This document shows, in pieces, positions 34,574 to 48,300 of a stretch of DNA of 64,000 bases (position 1 is its first letter; every line of letters begins with the position of its first letter). This DNA comes from Deinandra increscens subsp. villosa. Its lineage: Eukaryota > Streptophyta > Magnoliopsida > Asterales > Asteraceae. Both the position numbers and the translations under genes were made by a program. The stretch is taken from NCBI GenBank assembly GCA_039602395.1, contig JBCNJP010000017.1, positions 97,874,713 to 97,938,712 of the forward strand, given 5' to 3'. Below the pieces are notes generated by a model that made no database searches, was not told where the DNA came from, and was given only the letters and a program-made list of their open reading frames with translations.

Positions 34574-36331
34574 TGAAATTGCCTGAGCGTGTGGATCTTC
34601 TACTTAGTCGTATAGAAATCAATGTAAACGAGTAAAACGCAGAGAGTAAATACAAATGAGACTTGTATTAACCACAGAGACCACAAAGTACACTTAGAGA
34701 AAGTTATAACACGGAAGCTCACCAATTCTATACAAGACGAACATATTTATAGGCTGAAAACACGACTGGCCGAACCTGAGGTTCGGCCAAGCTTCGGCGG
34801 CTCCGAACCTGGAGTTCGGTCAACGTTCGGCCAGACCTAAACTTGCACGTTCCGTCTTGTTCTCGATACTTCACATGACGATCAGGAACCATGTATCAAC
34901 AAACTCCCCCTCGGCATGTGCAGTATCATCTCCTCTTAATAAAACTTGTATCTTGTATCTTCAATCAAACTCCTCCTCTTCTTTGATGATGAGTTCGATC
35001 TTGAATACTTGATATTGCATCGTGTGTAGTCTCCTTATCAACAACCTTCAGAAGACTTGAAGTTGTGATGTTCTCTTTCCACTTAGAAACCTGCCAACAT
35101 AAATAATCCTGGCGCAAAACGTCTCTTCGAGACTCCAAGATATCTTGATTTTGAAAATGATTTCGTATTCCGTGTTGATCAATCGAAGACAAATTAGAAA
35201 CAAAATCTTTTTGGCTTTTAGAAACTTTATATCAAAACACACCTAAAATCTTTTTGATATTTTCTAATAATGAAAACTAAATGCAGTACAGAAACATACA
35301 CTATTTTTGTCTTTAGTGAGAAAGATCACAACTTGGGATCATATTGGTCATAACATGCTGAACTACACTTCAATTTCGATTACTGAAGCACATAAGCCAT
35401 GTCGATTGCAGATATAATTTGTCCAACTTTAAACTCTGGCACAATCATACTCATAACATCTGGATATGTTAATGTATTTATTAGATTTGCATTGACCAGT
35501 GTACCCCACACTGTCAGACATACTCAGATATGCTTTGCTTATCACATTTTGTGACTTCATTTGTGATATTAATCACATAATGATTGTAACCATGATATAG
35601 TCAACTGTGTTCCATGCAAAAAGAAATAAGAACGTTAAATCGTCTACCTTAAGGTCGATCTTTCGATACGCAGATAAGGCCTCGGATTTAACAAAATAAG
35701 AAAATAAAACAAGTTGAAATTGTATAACTCAACAACAATCAGGTCGGTACTCCCGTACACGCAGAGAAAGTCCGATGAGTTATACGAAACACCAAAGAAA
35801 ATAAAGCAGAACGTCAAACGAACAACGATCAGGTCGGTCTTTCGACACGCAGAGAAAGTCCGATCGTTTGACAAAATAAAGAAAATCAAACAAGGTTAAA
35901 TCTTTGCAAAATGAACACATGTATACACAGTGACTTCTCATTTTATTTTTCACATATCTTTTTCTTGATATATCATGAGATATGCATCAAGATGTTGTCC
36001 ACTAGGTCAAGCATCAGATTTAGTGTATATCACATTTGTATACTTAGATTTAGTGTATATCACATTTGTATACTTTCTGATTTGCCGAGCCTACCTTGCA
36101 CATCGATCAAATGGTCTTATGGCTTTTTCACTTACTTTATCCATGAGTCAGACACTGTCAGCCAATGTACCATCATTTCCCATTCATGTCAGATACAATT
36201 TCTCATTTTTCAATGTTTTTGGCTTTTTCAAATTTCTCCCCCTAAAAATGACAACTCTATTTATAGGCTAAAAACACGACTGGCCGAACCTGAGGTTCGG
36301 CCAAGCTTCAGCGGCTCCGAACCTGGAGTCT
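34574..36331 (-). repeat. Tandem unit 5
   Basis: LTR 34574-34901. Variants AAGACG, GAAGAC, GATATATC, A in the junction. Confidence 0.92.
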
Positions 36332-38089
36332 TGAAATTGCCTGAGCGTGTGGATCTTCTACTTAGTCGTATAGAAATCAATGTAAACGAGTAAAACGCAG
36401 AGAGTAAATACAAATGAGACTTGTATTAACCACAGAGACCACAAAGTACACTTAGAGAAAGTTATAACACGGAAGCTCACCAATTCTATACAAGACGAAC
36501 ATATTTATAGGCTGAAAACACGACTGGCCGAACCTGAGGTTCGGCCAAGCTTCGGCGGCTCCGAACCTGGAGTTCGGTCAACGTTCGGCCAGACCTAAAC
36601 TTGCACGTTCCGTCTTGTTCTCGATACTTCACATGACGATCAGGAACCATGTATCAACAAACTCCCCCTCGGCATGTGCAGTATCATCTCCTCTTAATAA
36701 AACTTGTATCTTGTATCTTCAATCAAACTCCTCCTCTTCTTTGATGATGAGTTCGATCTTGAATACTTGATATTGCATCGTGTGTAGTCTCCTTATCAAC
36801 AACCTTCAGAAGACTTGAAGTTGTGATGTTCTCTTTCCACTTAGAAACCTGCCAACATAAATAATCCTGGCGCAAAACGTCTCTTCGAGACTCCAAGATA
36901 TCTTGATTTTGAAAATGATTTCGTATTCCGTGTTGATCAATCGAAAACAAATTAGAAACAAAATCTTTTTGGCTTTTAGAAACTTTATATCAAAACACAC
37001 CTAAAATCTTTTTGATATTTTCTAATAATGAAAACTAAATGCAGTACAGAAACATACACTATTTTTGTCTTTAGTGAGAAAGATCACAACTTGGGATCAT
37101 ATTGGTCATAACATGCTGAACTACACTTCAATTTCGATTACTGAAGCACATAAGCCATGTCGATTGCAGATATAATTTGTCCAACTTTAAACTCTGGCAC
37201 AATCATACTCATAACATCTGGATATGTTAATGTATTTATTAGATTTGCATTGACCAGTGTACCCCACACTGTCAGACATACTCAGATATGCTTTGCTTAT
37301 CACATTTTGTGACTTCATTTGTGATATTAATCACATAATGATTGTAACCATGATATAGTCAACTGTGTTCCATGCAAAAAGAAATAAGAACGTTAAATCG
37401 TCTACCTTAAGGTCGATCTTTCGATACGCAGATAAGGCCTCGGATTTAACAAAATAAGAAAATAAAACAAGTTGAAATTGTATAACTCAACAACAATCAG
37501 GTCGGTACTCCCGTACACGCAGAGAAAGTCCGATGAGTTATACGAAACACCAAAGAAAATAAAGCAGAACGTCAAACGAACAACGATCAGGTCGGTCTTT
37601 CGACACGCAGAGAAAGTCCGATCGTTTGACAAAATAAAGAAAATCAAACAAGGTTAAATCTTTGCAAAATGAACACATGTATACACAGTGACTTCTCATT
37701 TTATTTTTCACATATCTTTTTCTTGATATATCATGAGATATGCATCAAGATGTTGTCCACTAGGTCAAGCATCAGATTTAGTGTATATCACATTTGTATA
37801 CTTAGATTTAGTGTATATCACATTTGTATACTTTCTGATTTGCCGAGCCTACCTTGCACATCGATCAAATGGTCTTATGGCTTTTTCACTTACTTTATCC
37901 ATGAGTCAGACACTGTCAGCCAATGTACCATCATTTCCCATTCATGTCAGATACAATTTCTCATTTTTCAATGTTTTTGGCTTTTTCAAATTTCTCCCCC
38001 TAAAAATGACAACTCTATTTATAGGCTAAAAACACGACTGGCCGAACCTGAGGTTCGGCCAAGCTTCAGCGGCTCCGAACCTGGAGTCT
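36332..38089 (-). repeat. Tandem unit 6
   Basis: LTR 36332-36659. Variants GAAAAC, GATATATC, A in the junction. Confidence 0.92.
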
Positions 38090-39847
38090 TGAAATTGCCT
38101 GAGCGTGTGGATCTTCTACTTAGTCGTATAGAAATCAATGTAAACGAGTAAAACGCAGAGAGTAAATACAAATGAGACTTGTATTAACCACAGAGACCAC
38201 AAAGTACACTTAGAGAAAGTTATAACACGGAAGCTCACCAATTCTATACAAGACGAACATATTTATAGGCTGAAAACACGACTGGCCGAACCTGAGGTTC
38301 GGCCAAGCTTCGGCGGCTCCGAACCTGGAGTTCGGCCAAGGTTCGGCCAGACCTAAACTTGCACGTTCCGTCTTGTTCTCGATACTTCACATGACGATCA
38401 GGAACCATGTATCAACAAACTCCCCCTCGGCATGTGCAGTATCATCTCCTCTTAATAAAACTTGTATCTTGTATCTTCAATCAAACTCCTCCTCTTCTTT
38501 GATGATGAGTTCGATCTTGAATACTTGATATTGCATCGTGTGTAGTCTCCTTATCAACAACCTTCAGAAGACTTGAAGTTGTGATGTTCTCTTTCCACTT
38601 AGAAACCTGCCAACATAAATAATCCTGGCGCAAAACGTCTCTTCGAGACTCCAAGATATCTTGATTTTGAAAATGATTTCGTATTCCGTGTTGATCAATC
38701 GAAAACAAATTAGAAACAAAATCTTTTTGGCTTTTAGAAACTTTATATCAAAACACACCTAAAATCTTTTTGATATTTTCTAATAATGAAAACTAAATGC
38801 AGTACAGAAACATACACTATTTTTGTCTTTAGTGAGAAAGATCACAACTTGGGATCATATTGGTCATAACATGCTGAACTACACTTCAATTTCGATTACT
38901 GAAGCACATAAGCCATGTCGATTGCAGATATAATTTGTCCAACTTTAAACTCTGGCACAATCATACTCATAACATCTGGATATGTTAATGTATTTATTAG
39001 ATTTGCATTGACCAGTGTACCCCACACTGTCAGACATACTCAGATATGCTTTGCTTATCACATTTTGTGACTTCATTTGTGATATTAATCACATAATGAT
39101 TGTAACCATGATATAGTCAACTGTGTTCCATGCAAAAAGAAATAAGAACGTTAAATCGTCTACCTTAAGGTCGATCTTTCGATACGCAGATAAGGCCTCG
39201 GATTTAACAAAATAAGAAAATAAAACAAGTTGAAATTGTATAACTCAACAACAATCAGGTCGGTACTCCCGTACACGCAGAGAAAGTCCGATGAGTTATA
39301 CGAAACACCAAAGAAAATAAAGCAGAACGTCAAACGAACAACGATCAGGTCGGTCTTTCGACACGCAGAGAAAGTCCGATCGTTTGACAAAATAAAGAAA
39401 ATCAAACAAGGTTAAATCTTTGCAAAATGAACACATGTATACACAGTGACTTCTCATTTTATTTTTCACATATCTTTTTCTTGATATATCATGAGATATG
39501 CATCAAGATGTTGTCCACTAGGTCAAGCATCAGATTTAGTGTATATCACATTTGTATACTTAGATTTAGTGTATATCACATTTGTATACTTTCTGATTTG
39601 CCGAGCCTACCTTGCACATCGATCAAATGGTCTTATGGCTTTTTCACTTACTTTATCCATGAGTCAGACACTGTCAGCCAATGTACCATCATTTCCCATT
39701 CATGTCAGATACAATTTCTCATTTTTCAATGTTTTTGGCTTTTTCAAATTTCTCCCCCTAAAAATGACAACTCTATTTATAGGCTAAAAACACGACTGGC
39801 CGAACCTGAGGTTCGGCCAAGCTTCAGCGGCTCCGAACCTGGAGTCT
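38090..39847 (-). repeat. Tandem unit 7
   Basis: LTR 38090-38417 has GGCCAAGG in U3, as the two terminal LTRs do, where most internal units have GGTCAACG. A in the junction. Confidence 0.92.
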
Positions 39848-41606
39848 TGAAATTGCCTGAGCGTGTGGATCTTCTACTTAGTCGTATAGAAATCAATGTA
39901 AACGAGTAAAACGCAGAGAGTAAATACAAATGAGACTTGTATTAACCACAGAGACCACAAAGTACACTTAGAGAAAGTTATAACACGGAAGCTCACCAAT
40001 TCTATACAAGACGAACATATTTATAGGCTGAAAACACGACTGGCCGAACCTGAGGTTCGGCCAAGCTTCGGCGGCTCCGAACCTGGAGTTCGGCCAAGGT
40101 TCGGCCAGACCTAAACTTGCACGTTCCGTCTTGTTCTCGATACTTCACATGACGATCAGGAACCATGTATCAACAAACTCCCCCTCGGCATGTGCAGTAT
40201 CATCTCCTCTTAATAAAACTTGTATCTTGTATCTTCAATCAAACTCCTCCTCTTCTTTGATGATGAGTTCGATCTTGAATACTTGATATTGCATCGTGTG
40301 TAGTCTCTTTATCAACAACCTTCAGAAGACTTGAAGTTGTGATGTTCTCTTTCCACTTAGAAACCTGCCAACATAAATAATCCTGGCGCAAAACGTCTCT
40401 TCGAGACTCCAAGATATCTTGATTTTGAAAATGATTTCGTATTCCGTGTTGATCAATCGAAAACAAATCAGAAACAAAATCTTTTTGGCTTTTAGAAACT
40501 TTATATCAAAACACACCTAAAATCTTTTTGATATTTTCTAATAATGAAAACTAAATGCCAGTACAGAAACAGACACTATTTTTGTCTTTAGTGAGAAAGA
40601 TCACAACTTGGGATCATATTGGTCATAACATGCTGAACTACACTTCAATTTCGATTATTGAAGCACATAAGCCATGTCGATTGCAGATATAATTTGTCCA
40701 ACTTTAAACTCTGGCACAATCATACTCATAACATCTGGATATGTTAATGTATTTATTAGATTTGCATTGACCAGTGTACCCCACACTGTCAGACATACTC
40801 AGATATGCTTTGCTTATCACATTTTGTGACTTCATTTGTGATATTAATCACATAATGATTGTAACCATGATATAGTCAACTGTGTTCCATGCAAAAAGAA
40901 ATAAGAACGTTAAATCGTCTACCTTAAGGTCGATCTTTCGATACGCAGATAAGGCCTCGGATTTAACAAAATAAGAAAATAAAACAAGTTGAAATTGTAT
41001 AACTCAACAACAATCAGGTCGGTACTCCCGTACACGCAGAGAAAGTCCGATGAGTTATACGAAACACCAAAGAAAATAAAGCAGAACGTCAAACGAACAA
41101 CGATCAGGTCGGTCTTTCGACACGCAGAGAAAGTCCGATCGTTTGACAAAATAAAGAAAATCAAACAAGGTTAAATCTTTGCAAAATGAACACATGTATA
41201 CACAGTGACTTCTCATTTTATTTTTCACATATCTTTTTCTTGAGATATCATGAGATATGCATCAAGATGTTGTCCACTAGGTCAAGCATCAGATTTAGTG
41301 TATATCACATTTGTATACTTAGATTTAGTGTATATCACATTTGTATACTTTCTGATTTGCCGAGCCTACCTTGCACATCGATCAAATGGTCTTATGGCTT
41401 TTTCACTTACTTTATCCATGAGTCAGACACTGTCAGCCAATGTACCATCATTTCCCATTCATGTCAGATACAATTTCTCATTTTTCAATGTTTTTGGCTT
41501 TTTCAAATTTCTCCCCCTAAAAATGACAACTCTATTTATAGGCTGAAAACACGACTGGCCGAACCTGAGGTTCGGCCAAGCTTCAGCGGCTCCGAACCTG
41601 GAGTCT
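39848..41606 (-). repeat. Tandem unit 8
   Basis: LTR 39848-40175 with GGCCAAGG. One extra base near 40558 makes it 1759 bp. Private changes near 40308, 40469, 40571 and 40658. GAGATATC, G in the junction. Confidence 0.92.
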
Positions 41607-43364
41607 TGAAATTGCCTGAGCGTGTGGATCTTCTACTTAGTCGTATAGAAATCAATGTAAACGAGTAAAACGCAGAGAGTAAATACAAATGAGACTTGTA
41701 TTAACCACAGAGACCACAAAGTACACTTAGAGAAAGTTATAACACGGAAGCTCACCAATTCTATACAAGACGAACATATTTATAGGCTGAAAACACGACT
41801 GGCCGAACCTGAGGTTCGGCCAAGCTTCGGCGGCTCCGAACCTGGAGTTCGGTCAACGTTCGGCCAGACCTAAACTTGCACGTTCCGTCTTGTTCTCGAT
41901 ACTTCACATGACGATCAGGAACCATGTATCAACAAACTCCCCCTCGGCATGTGCAGTATCATCTCCTCTTAATAAAACTTGTATCTTGTATCTTCAATCA
42001 AACTCCTCCTCTTCTTTGATGATGAGTTCGATCTTGAATACTTGATATTGCATCGTGTGTAGTCTCCTTATCAACAACCTTCAGAAGACTTGAAGTTGTG
42101 ATGTTCTCTTTCCACTTAGAAACCTGCCAACATAAATAATCCTGGCGCAAAACGTCTCTTCGAGACTCCAAGATATCTTGATTTTGAAAATGATTTCGTA
42201 TTCCGTGTTGATCAATCGAAAACAAATTAGAAACAAAATCTTTTTGGCTTTTAGAAACTTTATATCAAAACACACCTAAAATCTTTTTGATATTTTCTAA
42301 TAATGAAAACTAAATGCAGTACAGAAACATACACTATTTTTGTCTTTAGTGAGAAAGATCACAACTTGGGATCATATTGGTCATAACATGCTGAACTACA
42401 CTTCAATTTCGATTACTGAAGCACATAAGCCATGTCGATTGCAGATATAATTTGTCCAACTTTAAACTCTGGCACAATCATACTCATAACATCTGGATAT
42501 GTTAATGTATTTATTAGATTTGCATTGACCAGTGTACCCCACACTGTCAGACATACTCAGATATGCTTTGCTTATCACATTTTGTGACTTCATTTGTGAT
42601 ATTAATCACATAATGATTGTAACCATGATATAGTCAACTGTGTTCCATGCAAAAAGAAATAAGAACGTTAAATCGTCTACCTTAAGGTCGATCTTTCGAT
42701 ACGCAGATAAGGCCTCGGATTTAACAAAATAAGAAAATAAAACAAGTTGAAATTGTATAACTCAACAACAATCAGGTCGGTACTCCCGTACACGCAGAGA
42801 AAGTCCGATGAGTTATACGAAACACCAAAGAAAATAAAGCAGAACGTCAAACGAACAACGATCAGGTCGGTCTTTCGACACGCAGAGAAAGTCCGATCGT
42901 TTGACAAAATAAAGAAAATCAAACAAGGTTAAATCTTTGCAAAATGAACACATGTATACACAGTGACTTCTCATTTTATTTTTCACATATCTTTTTCTTG
43001 AGATATCATGAGATATGCATCAAGATGTTGTCCACTAGGTCAAGCATCAGATTTAGTGTATATCACATTTGTATACTTAGATTTAGTGTATATCACAATT
43101 GTATACTTTCTGATTTGCCGAGCCTACCTTGCACATCGATCAAATGGTCTTATGGCTTTTTCACTTACTTTATCCATGAGTCAGACACTGTCAGCCAATG
43201 TACCATCATTTCCCATTCATGTCAGATACAATTTCTCATTTTTCAATGTTTTTGGCTTTTTCAAATTTCTCCCCCTAAAAATGACAACTCTATTTATAGG
43301 CTGAAAACACGACTGGCCGAACCTGAGGTTCGGCCAAGCTTCAGCGGCTCCGAACCTGGAGTCT
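41607..43364 (-). repeat. Tandem unit 9
   Basis: LTR 41607-41934. Private change CACAATTG near 43097. GAGATATC, G in the junction. Confidence 0.92.
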
Positions 43365-45058
43365 TGAAATTGCCTGAGCGTGTGGATCTTCTACTTAGTC
43401 GTATAGAAATCAATGTAAACGAGTAAAACGCAGAGAGTAAATACAAATGAGACTTGTATTAACCACAGAGACCACAAAGTACACTTAGAGAAAGTTATAA
43501 CACGGAAGCTCACCAATTCTATACAAGACGAACATATTTATAGGCTGAAAACACGACTGGCCGAACCTGAGGTTCGGCCAAGCTTCGGCGGCTCCGAACC
43601 TGGAGTTCGGTCAACGTTCGGCCAGACCTAAACTTGCACGTTCCGTCTTGTTCTCGATACTTCACATGACGATCAGGAACCATGTATCAACAAACTCCCC
43701 CTCGGCATGTGCAGTATCATCTCCTCTTAATAAAACTTGTATCTTGTATCTTCAATCAAACTCCTCCTCTTCTTTGATGATGAGTTCGATCTTGAATACT
43801 TGATATTGCATCGTGTGTAGTCTCCTTATCAACAACCTTCAGAAGACTTGAAGTTGTGATGTTCTCTTTCCACTTAGAAACCTGCCAACATAAATAATCC
43901 TGGCGCAAAACGTCTCTTCGAGACTCCAAGATATCTTGATTTTGAAAATGATTTCGTATTCCGTGTTGATCAATCGAAAACAAATTAGAAACAAAATCTT
44001 TTTGGCTTTTAGAAACTTTATATCAAAACACACCTAAAATCTTTTTGATATTTTCTAATAATGAAAACTAAATGCAGTACAGAAACATACACTATTTTTG
44101 TCTTTAGTGAGAAAGATCACAACTTGGGATCATATTGGTCATAACATGCTGAACTACACTTCAATTTCGATTACTGAAGCACATAAGCCATGTCGATTGC
44201 AGATATAATTTGTCCAACTTTAAACTCTGGCACAAATCATACTCATAACATCTGGATATGTTAATGTATTTATTAGATTTGCATTGACCAGTGTACCCCA
44301 CACTGTCAGACATACTCAGATATGCTTTGCTTATCACATTTTGTGACTTCATTTGTGATATTAATCACATAATGATTGTAACCATGATATAGTCAACTGT
44401 GTTCCATGCAAAAAGAAATAAGAACGTTAAATCGTCTACCTTAAGGTCGATCTTTCGATACGCAGATAAGGCCTCGGATTTAACAAAATAAGAAAATAAA
44501 ACAAGTTGAAATTGTATAACTCAACAACAATCAGGTCGGTACTCCCGTACACGCAGAGAAAGTCCGATGAGTTATACGAAACACCAAAGAAAATAAAGCA
44601 GAACGTCAAACGAACAACGATCAGGTCGGTCTTTCGACACGCAGAGAAAGTCCGATCGTTTGACAAAATAAAGAAAATCAAACAAGGTTAAATCTTTGCA
44701 AAATGAACACATGTATACACAGTGACTTCTCATTTTATTTTTCACATATCTTTTTCTTGATATATCATGAGATATGCATCAAGATGTTGTCCACTAGGTC
44801 AAGCATCAGATTTAGTGTATATCACATTTGTATACTTAGATTTAGTGTATATCACATTTGTATACTTTCTGATTTGCCGAGCCTACCTTGCACATCGATC
44901 AAATGGTCTTATGGCTTTTTCACTTACTTTATCCATGAGTCAGACACTGTCAGCCAATGTACCATCATTTCCCATTCATGTCAGATACAATTTCTCATTT
45001 TTCAATGTTTTTGGCTTTTTCAAATTTCTCCCCCTAAAAATGACAACTCTATTTATAG
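43365..45058 (-). repeat. Tandem unit 10 (gag-proximal, no chimeric junction)
   Basis: LTR 43365-43692. One extra A near 44235. At ATTTATAG (45051-45058) it continues into the original internal sequence toward gag instead of into a partial LTR, so it shows the ancestral, unrearranged arrangement. Confidence 0.92.
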
Positions 45059-45310
45059 ATTTTCATTTTTACAATTTGAAAAACAACACACTAAGTTTGT
45101 ATTTTTGCAAAAACAAACTCCCCCTCCGAATGAGACGGAGTGAAAAACCAAGAAAAATTGATCAACCAACACGAATACTTGCAGTTTAAGTCTTTTTGAA
45201 AACACAATTAATTTTGAAAGTCAGAGTAATTAGAACAGATATTTCACAATCAGCAATTATCCAATCACTGAAAGGTCTTCTTGAAACACCTGTTGACACC
45301 AAATAAATCA
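45059..45310 (-). other. Region between gag and the tandem units
   Basis: Non-coding 3' flank of gag, about 250 bp. It holds a second polypurine-like tract (sense GGAGGGGGAGTTTGTT, 45109-45124) almost identical to the true PPT plus the first LTR bases, but no LTR follows. Confidence 0.6.
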
Positions 45311-48300
45311 TTAGTCGCTCTGGGAACGACCCGATGTAACATCGTCTGGTCGCCCGGTGTCTTCCACAAAGTCATTGTTGGCCTTGGAAACAACTTTTGG
45401 TTTCCAAATTTGTAAAATTTTCAATTTTTGATCAGAACCTGAATCAGACTCAACCGACGTACTTGGTTTAGACCAAGACGATTTACGATTTGATTTTATC
45501 TTTGGGGACCATGGTTCATAAAAAATTTGACCTTTGTTATCCACATATTTAGCAGTATTGTGGATATATGCAGTCGTCGGACAATCAGCAGCAAGATGTC
45601 CTGGTTGACGACATACATAACAAAGTCGTTCTCTAAACACATTTGAAAATTGTTTTGATTTTGAAAAACCTGATGAATGCTCAGAATCAAAATTGTCAAA
45701 GAAATCATCAGAGGAATCATACCTAGGAGATGGACTCCTTGAAGATGACGATCTTCTAGAATAGTAAGTGAATTCCTTCTGAGATGGTGATTTCTTTGCA
45801 TTCTTTGCTTTAGGAGCCTTGGCAACTTTCACCGGTTTCTTTGTTTGAATCAATTCTTCCTTCACAACAAACCCCACACCTTTGTGTTTGGAGCCTGAAA
45901 CCTTTGAAGTACTTGAGAAAGAACCCGAAATTTCTCTTGCCTTAGCTGCACTTGTGAATTTAGCTTTAATATCTTTCAGTTTATTCTTCTCAACCAAAAC
46001 TTTTTCTTCTTCGGTTGCAGATGAAGAACTTGACGCAATCTTATCAAAAACCTTCTCATTCTCCAATAAAACAGACTTAGAAACAAATATTGGAGCTTCA
46101 CCTAAAGGCTTTTCCTTCTTTTTGGACTTAAATTTATTCTTCTTGGGTGGAGTAGCAAACTTGGAATAATCATGCAATTCATCTTTTGGATCAAGTTGAG
46201 CAGCAGTAACTTCAGTTAAATCCACTGGTTGAGGAACCAAGTGAACATCAGCCTTCTGAGAACTATCTGAACTCTGATCCTGCTTGTATAAGAAATTTAG
46301 CATTGTTGGTGATAAATTGCAATTCTTCACTTGCCGCTTCAACTCCAAAATCTCCAGTTTTAAATCATTGATCTTTTGTTGAGCGTCAAAAACTTCTTTC
46401 TGTGACTTGATGAATTTTGCATTGAGATCATCATATTCATAAGTTTGTAGCTTTCGGATCTCACATTCAGCAAATAATTCTTCAAGAACACTTTCTCTCT
46501 TTTTCTTGTAAATCTCAACATCCTTTGTCAAAACTTCATTTTTATCACGATAGAGAGTATTCTCATCTTGAAGCATAGAAATTTTGTTCTGAAGCTTTTC
46601 AACAGTAACAGCAGTTGTAGCAATAAGAGCAGTCGCTTCTTCATACTTTTTCTGAACCGGATAACTTTTCTCAAACAGATTCTCAAAATCTTGAGCTGCA
46701 TCTAAAGCTTCTGCTTTTGCTTTCTCACACTCTTCAGCCAATGTTGCTTTCTCTTTTAAAACATCTTCATGAAAATGAACCAACTCATAATACTTCTTTT
46801 GAAAATCTTCCAATTCTTGCTTTAACACCACTATCTCTTCAGTCGATATTTGATGACTTTGTTCAAAACTTGCAATCTCCTGAAGAAATTTCTTACATTT
46901 AAGACATTCAGTCTCTTCAACCTTTGAACTCTCAGAGACTCTAGGTAATTCTTCTTGAACCAAAGATACACTTGAATAAGAATCAGAATCAGTTAAAATG
47001 CTATCATCATCAATATGACGAACAGTCAATGCAATTGAAGGTTTAGTCTGATTCTTTTTTACGTCAGTATCTGCATTCCATGCAAATTCACTTGAATATG
47101 GAAAAGTATTGGTCCAATCATGAACAAGATTAGCAGACTTCAGCTCAACCTTCTCAGCTTTAGTTGATGGATGATAAACTAAATGTGCATGTTGACCAGT
47201 CTTCAATTTATGGTCTGCAGAACTTGGACATTCTCGAGCAAAGTGACCATAATTTGCACATTTGTAACATTTCACCTTTGATTTATCCAAACCAATCTTA
47301 CCCTCCTGATTCAATCTTTTCTTCCCAGTTCTGTTGAAAAATTTCTTCGTTCGTCGAACCAACATTGCATATTGCCAATTTAGATCCATTTCTTCCAAAT
47401 GATCATAATCAATCTGATCGTAATCTTCATTTGCTAACTCAGCATTACTCACAGCACCCGTGATAACACCAAAATATGAAGATACCAATGCAGACATTAA
47501 AGCATTATAATCATCGATAGTTTGAGCAGACAATGCAGTTTGAGTTGAAGAACTCGGAACAGAAATAGTACAACCAACAGATGAATAACTTGGAGTTTCA
47601 GATTTACCTGCCAGAAATGCTGTAGGAGGCGCAGAACTAAGACTAGTAGACTTCTCAGCATTCATTGTAGAGTCAATTTCACCATGATACACTGCAGGAT
47701 TCTGAATTTGTGTAGGAAGTGATTTATTCACCATTAATTCCATATCCCGAGCCTGAAGTCTTTGAACCAAATCATTGAAAGACAATCCGGAAAAATCTTT
47801 ATCATGAGTAATCATCATCACATAATTCTCCCATTTTTCAGGCAATGCTTCCAAAATCTTTTCTTTCATATCAGTCTCCTCTTTAGTAAGATTCACCAAA
47901 CGCATTTCACTCATTAGATGAGCAAATCTTGCAATCAGATTGGGAATCGTTTCATTCTGATAATGTTTGAAACTATCAAATTCTTTCTTCAAAACCTTTT
48001 GTCGACTTTTCTTGTACTGGTCATTGCCTTCACATCTTTTCTCTAAAGCATCCCATAGACTTTTCGATGTGTAATTACCAGCAAATTGATGAAGTAACTC
48101 TTTAGGTAAAGCCATCGTTAAAGTACCATAAGCCTTTTTCTCTGCTTGATAAGCTTTCTTTTGTTCAGAAGACATTTTTCTTTGAAGTATAGGTTCACCA
48201 GTTTCATCTTTAGGGTAAACATATTGCTCAGTGAACGCTAACCACATATCAATGTCATTTGTATCGACATATGCTTCAAACCGTTTAACCCAACTATGAT

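Noticed and set aside
28879..45143. Recurring frames of 160, 98, 81, 75, 64 and 61 codons in every tandem unit
   Set aside because: They recur only because the unit recurs, overlap each other on both strands, cross the LTR junction, and have no recognisable domain or codon bias. Treated as chance frames in a repeat.
45496..45825. 109-codon minus frame and several plus frames within gag
   Set aside because: Shadow frames of the 1038-codon gag.
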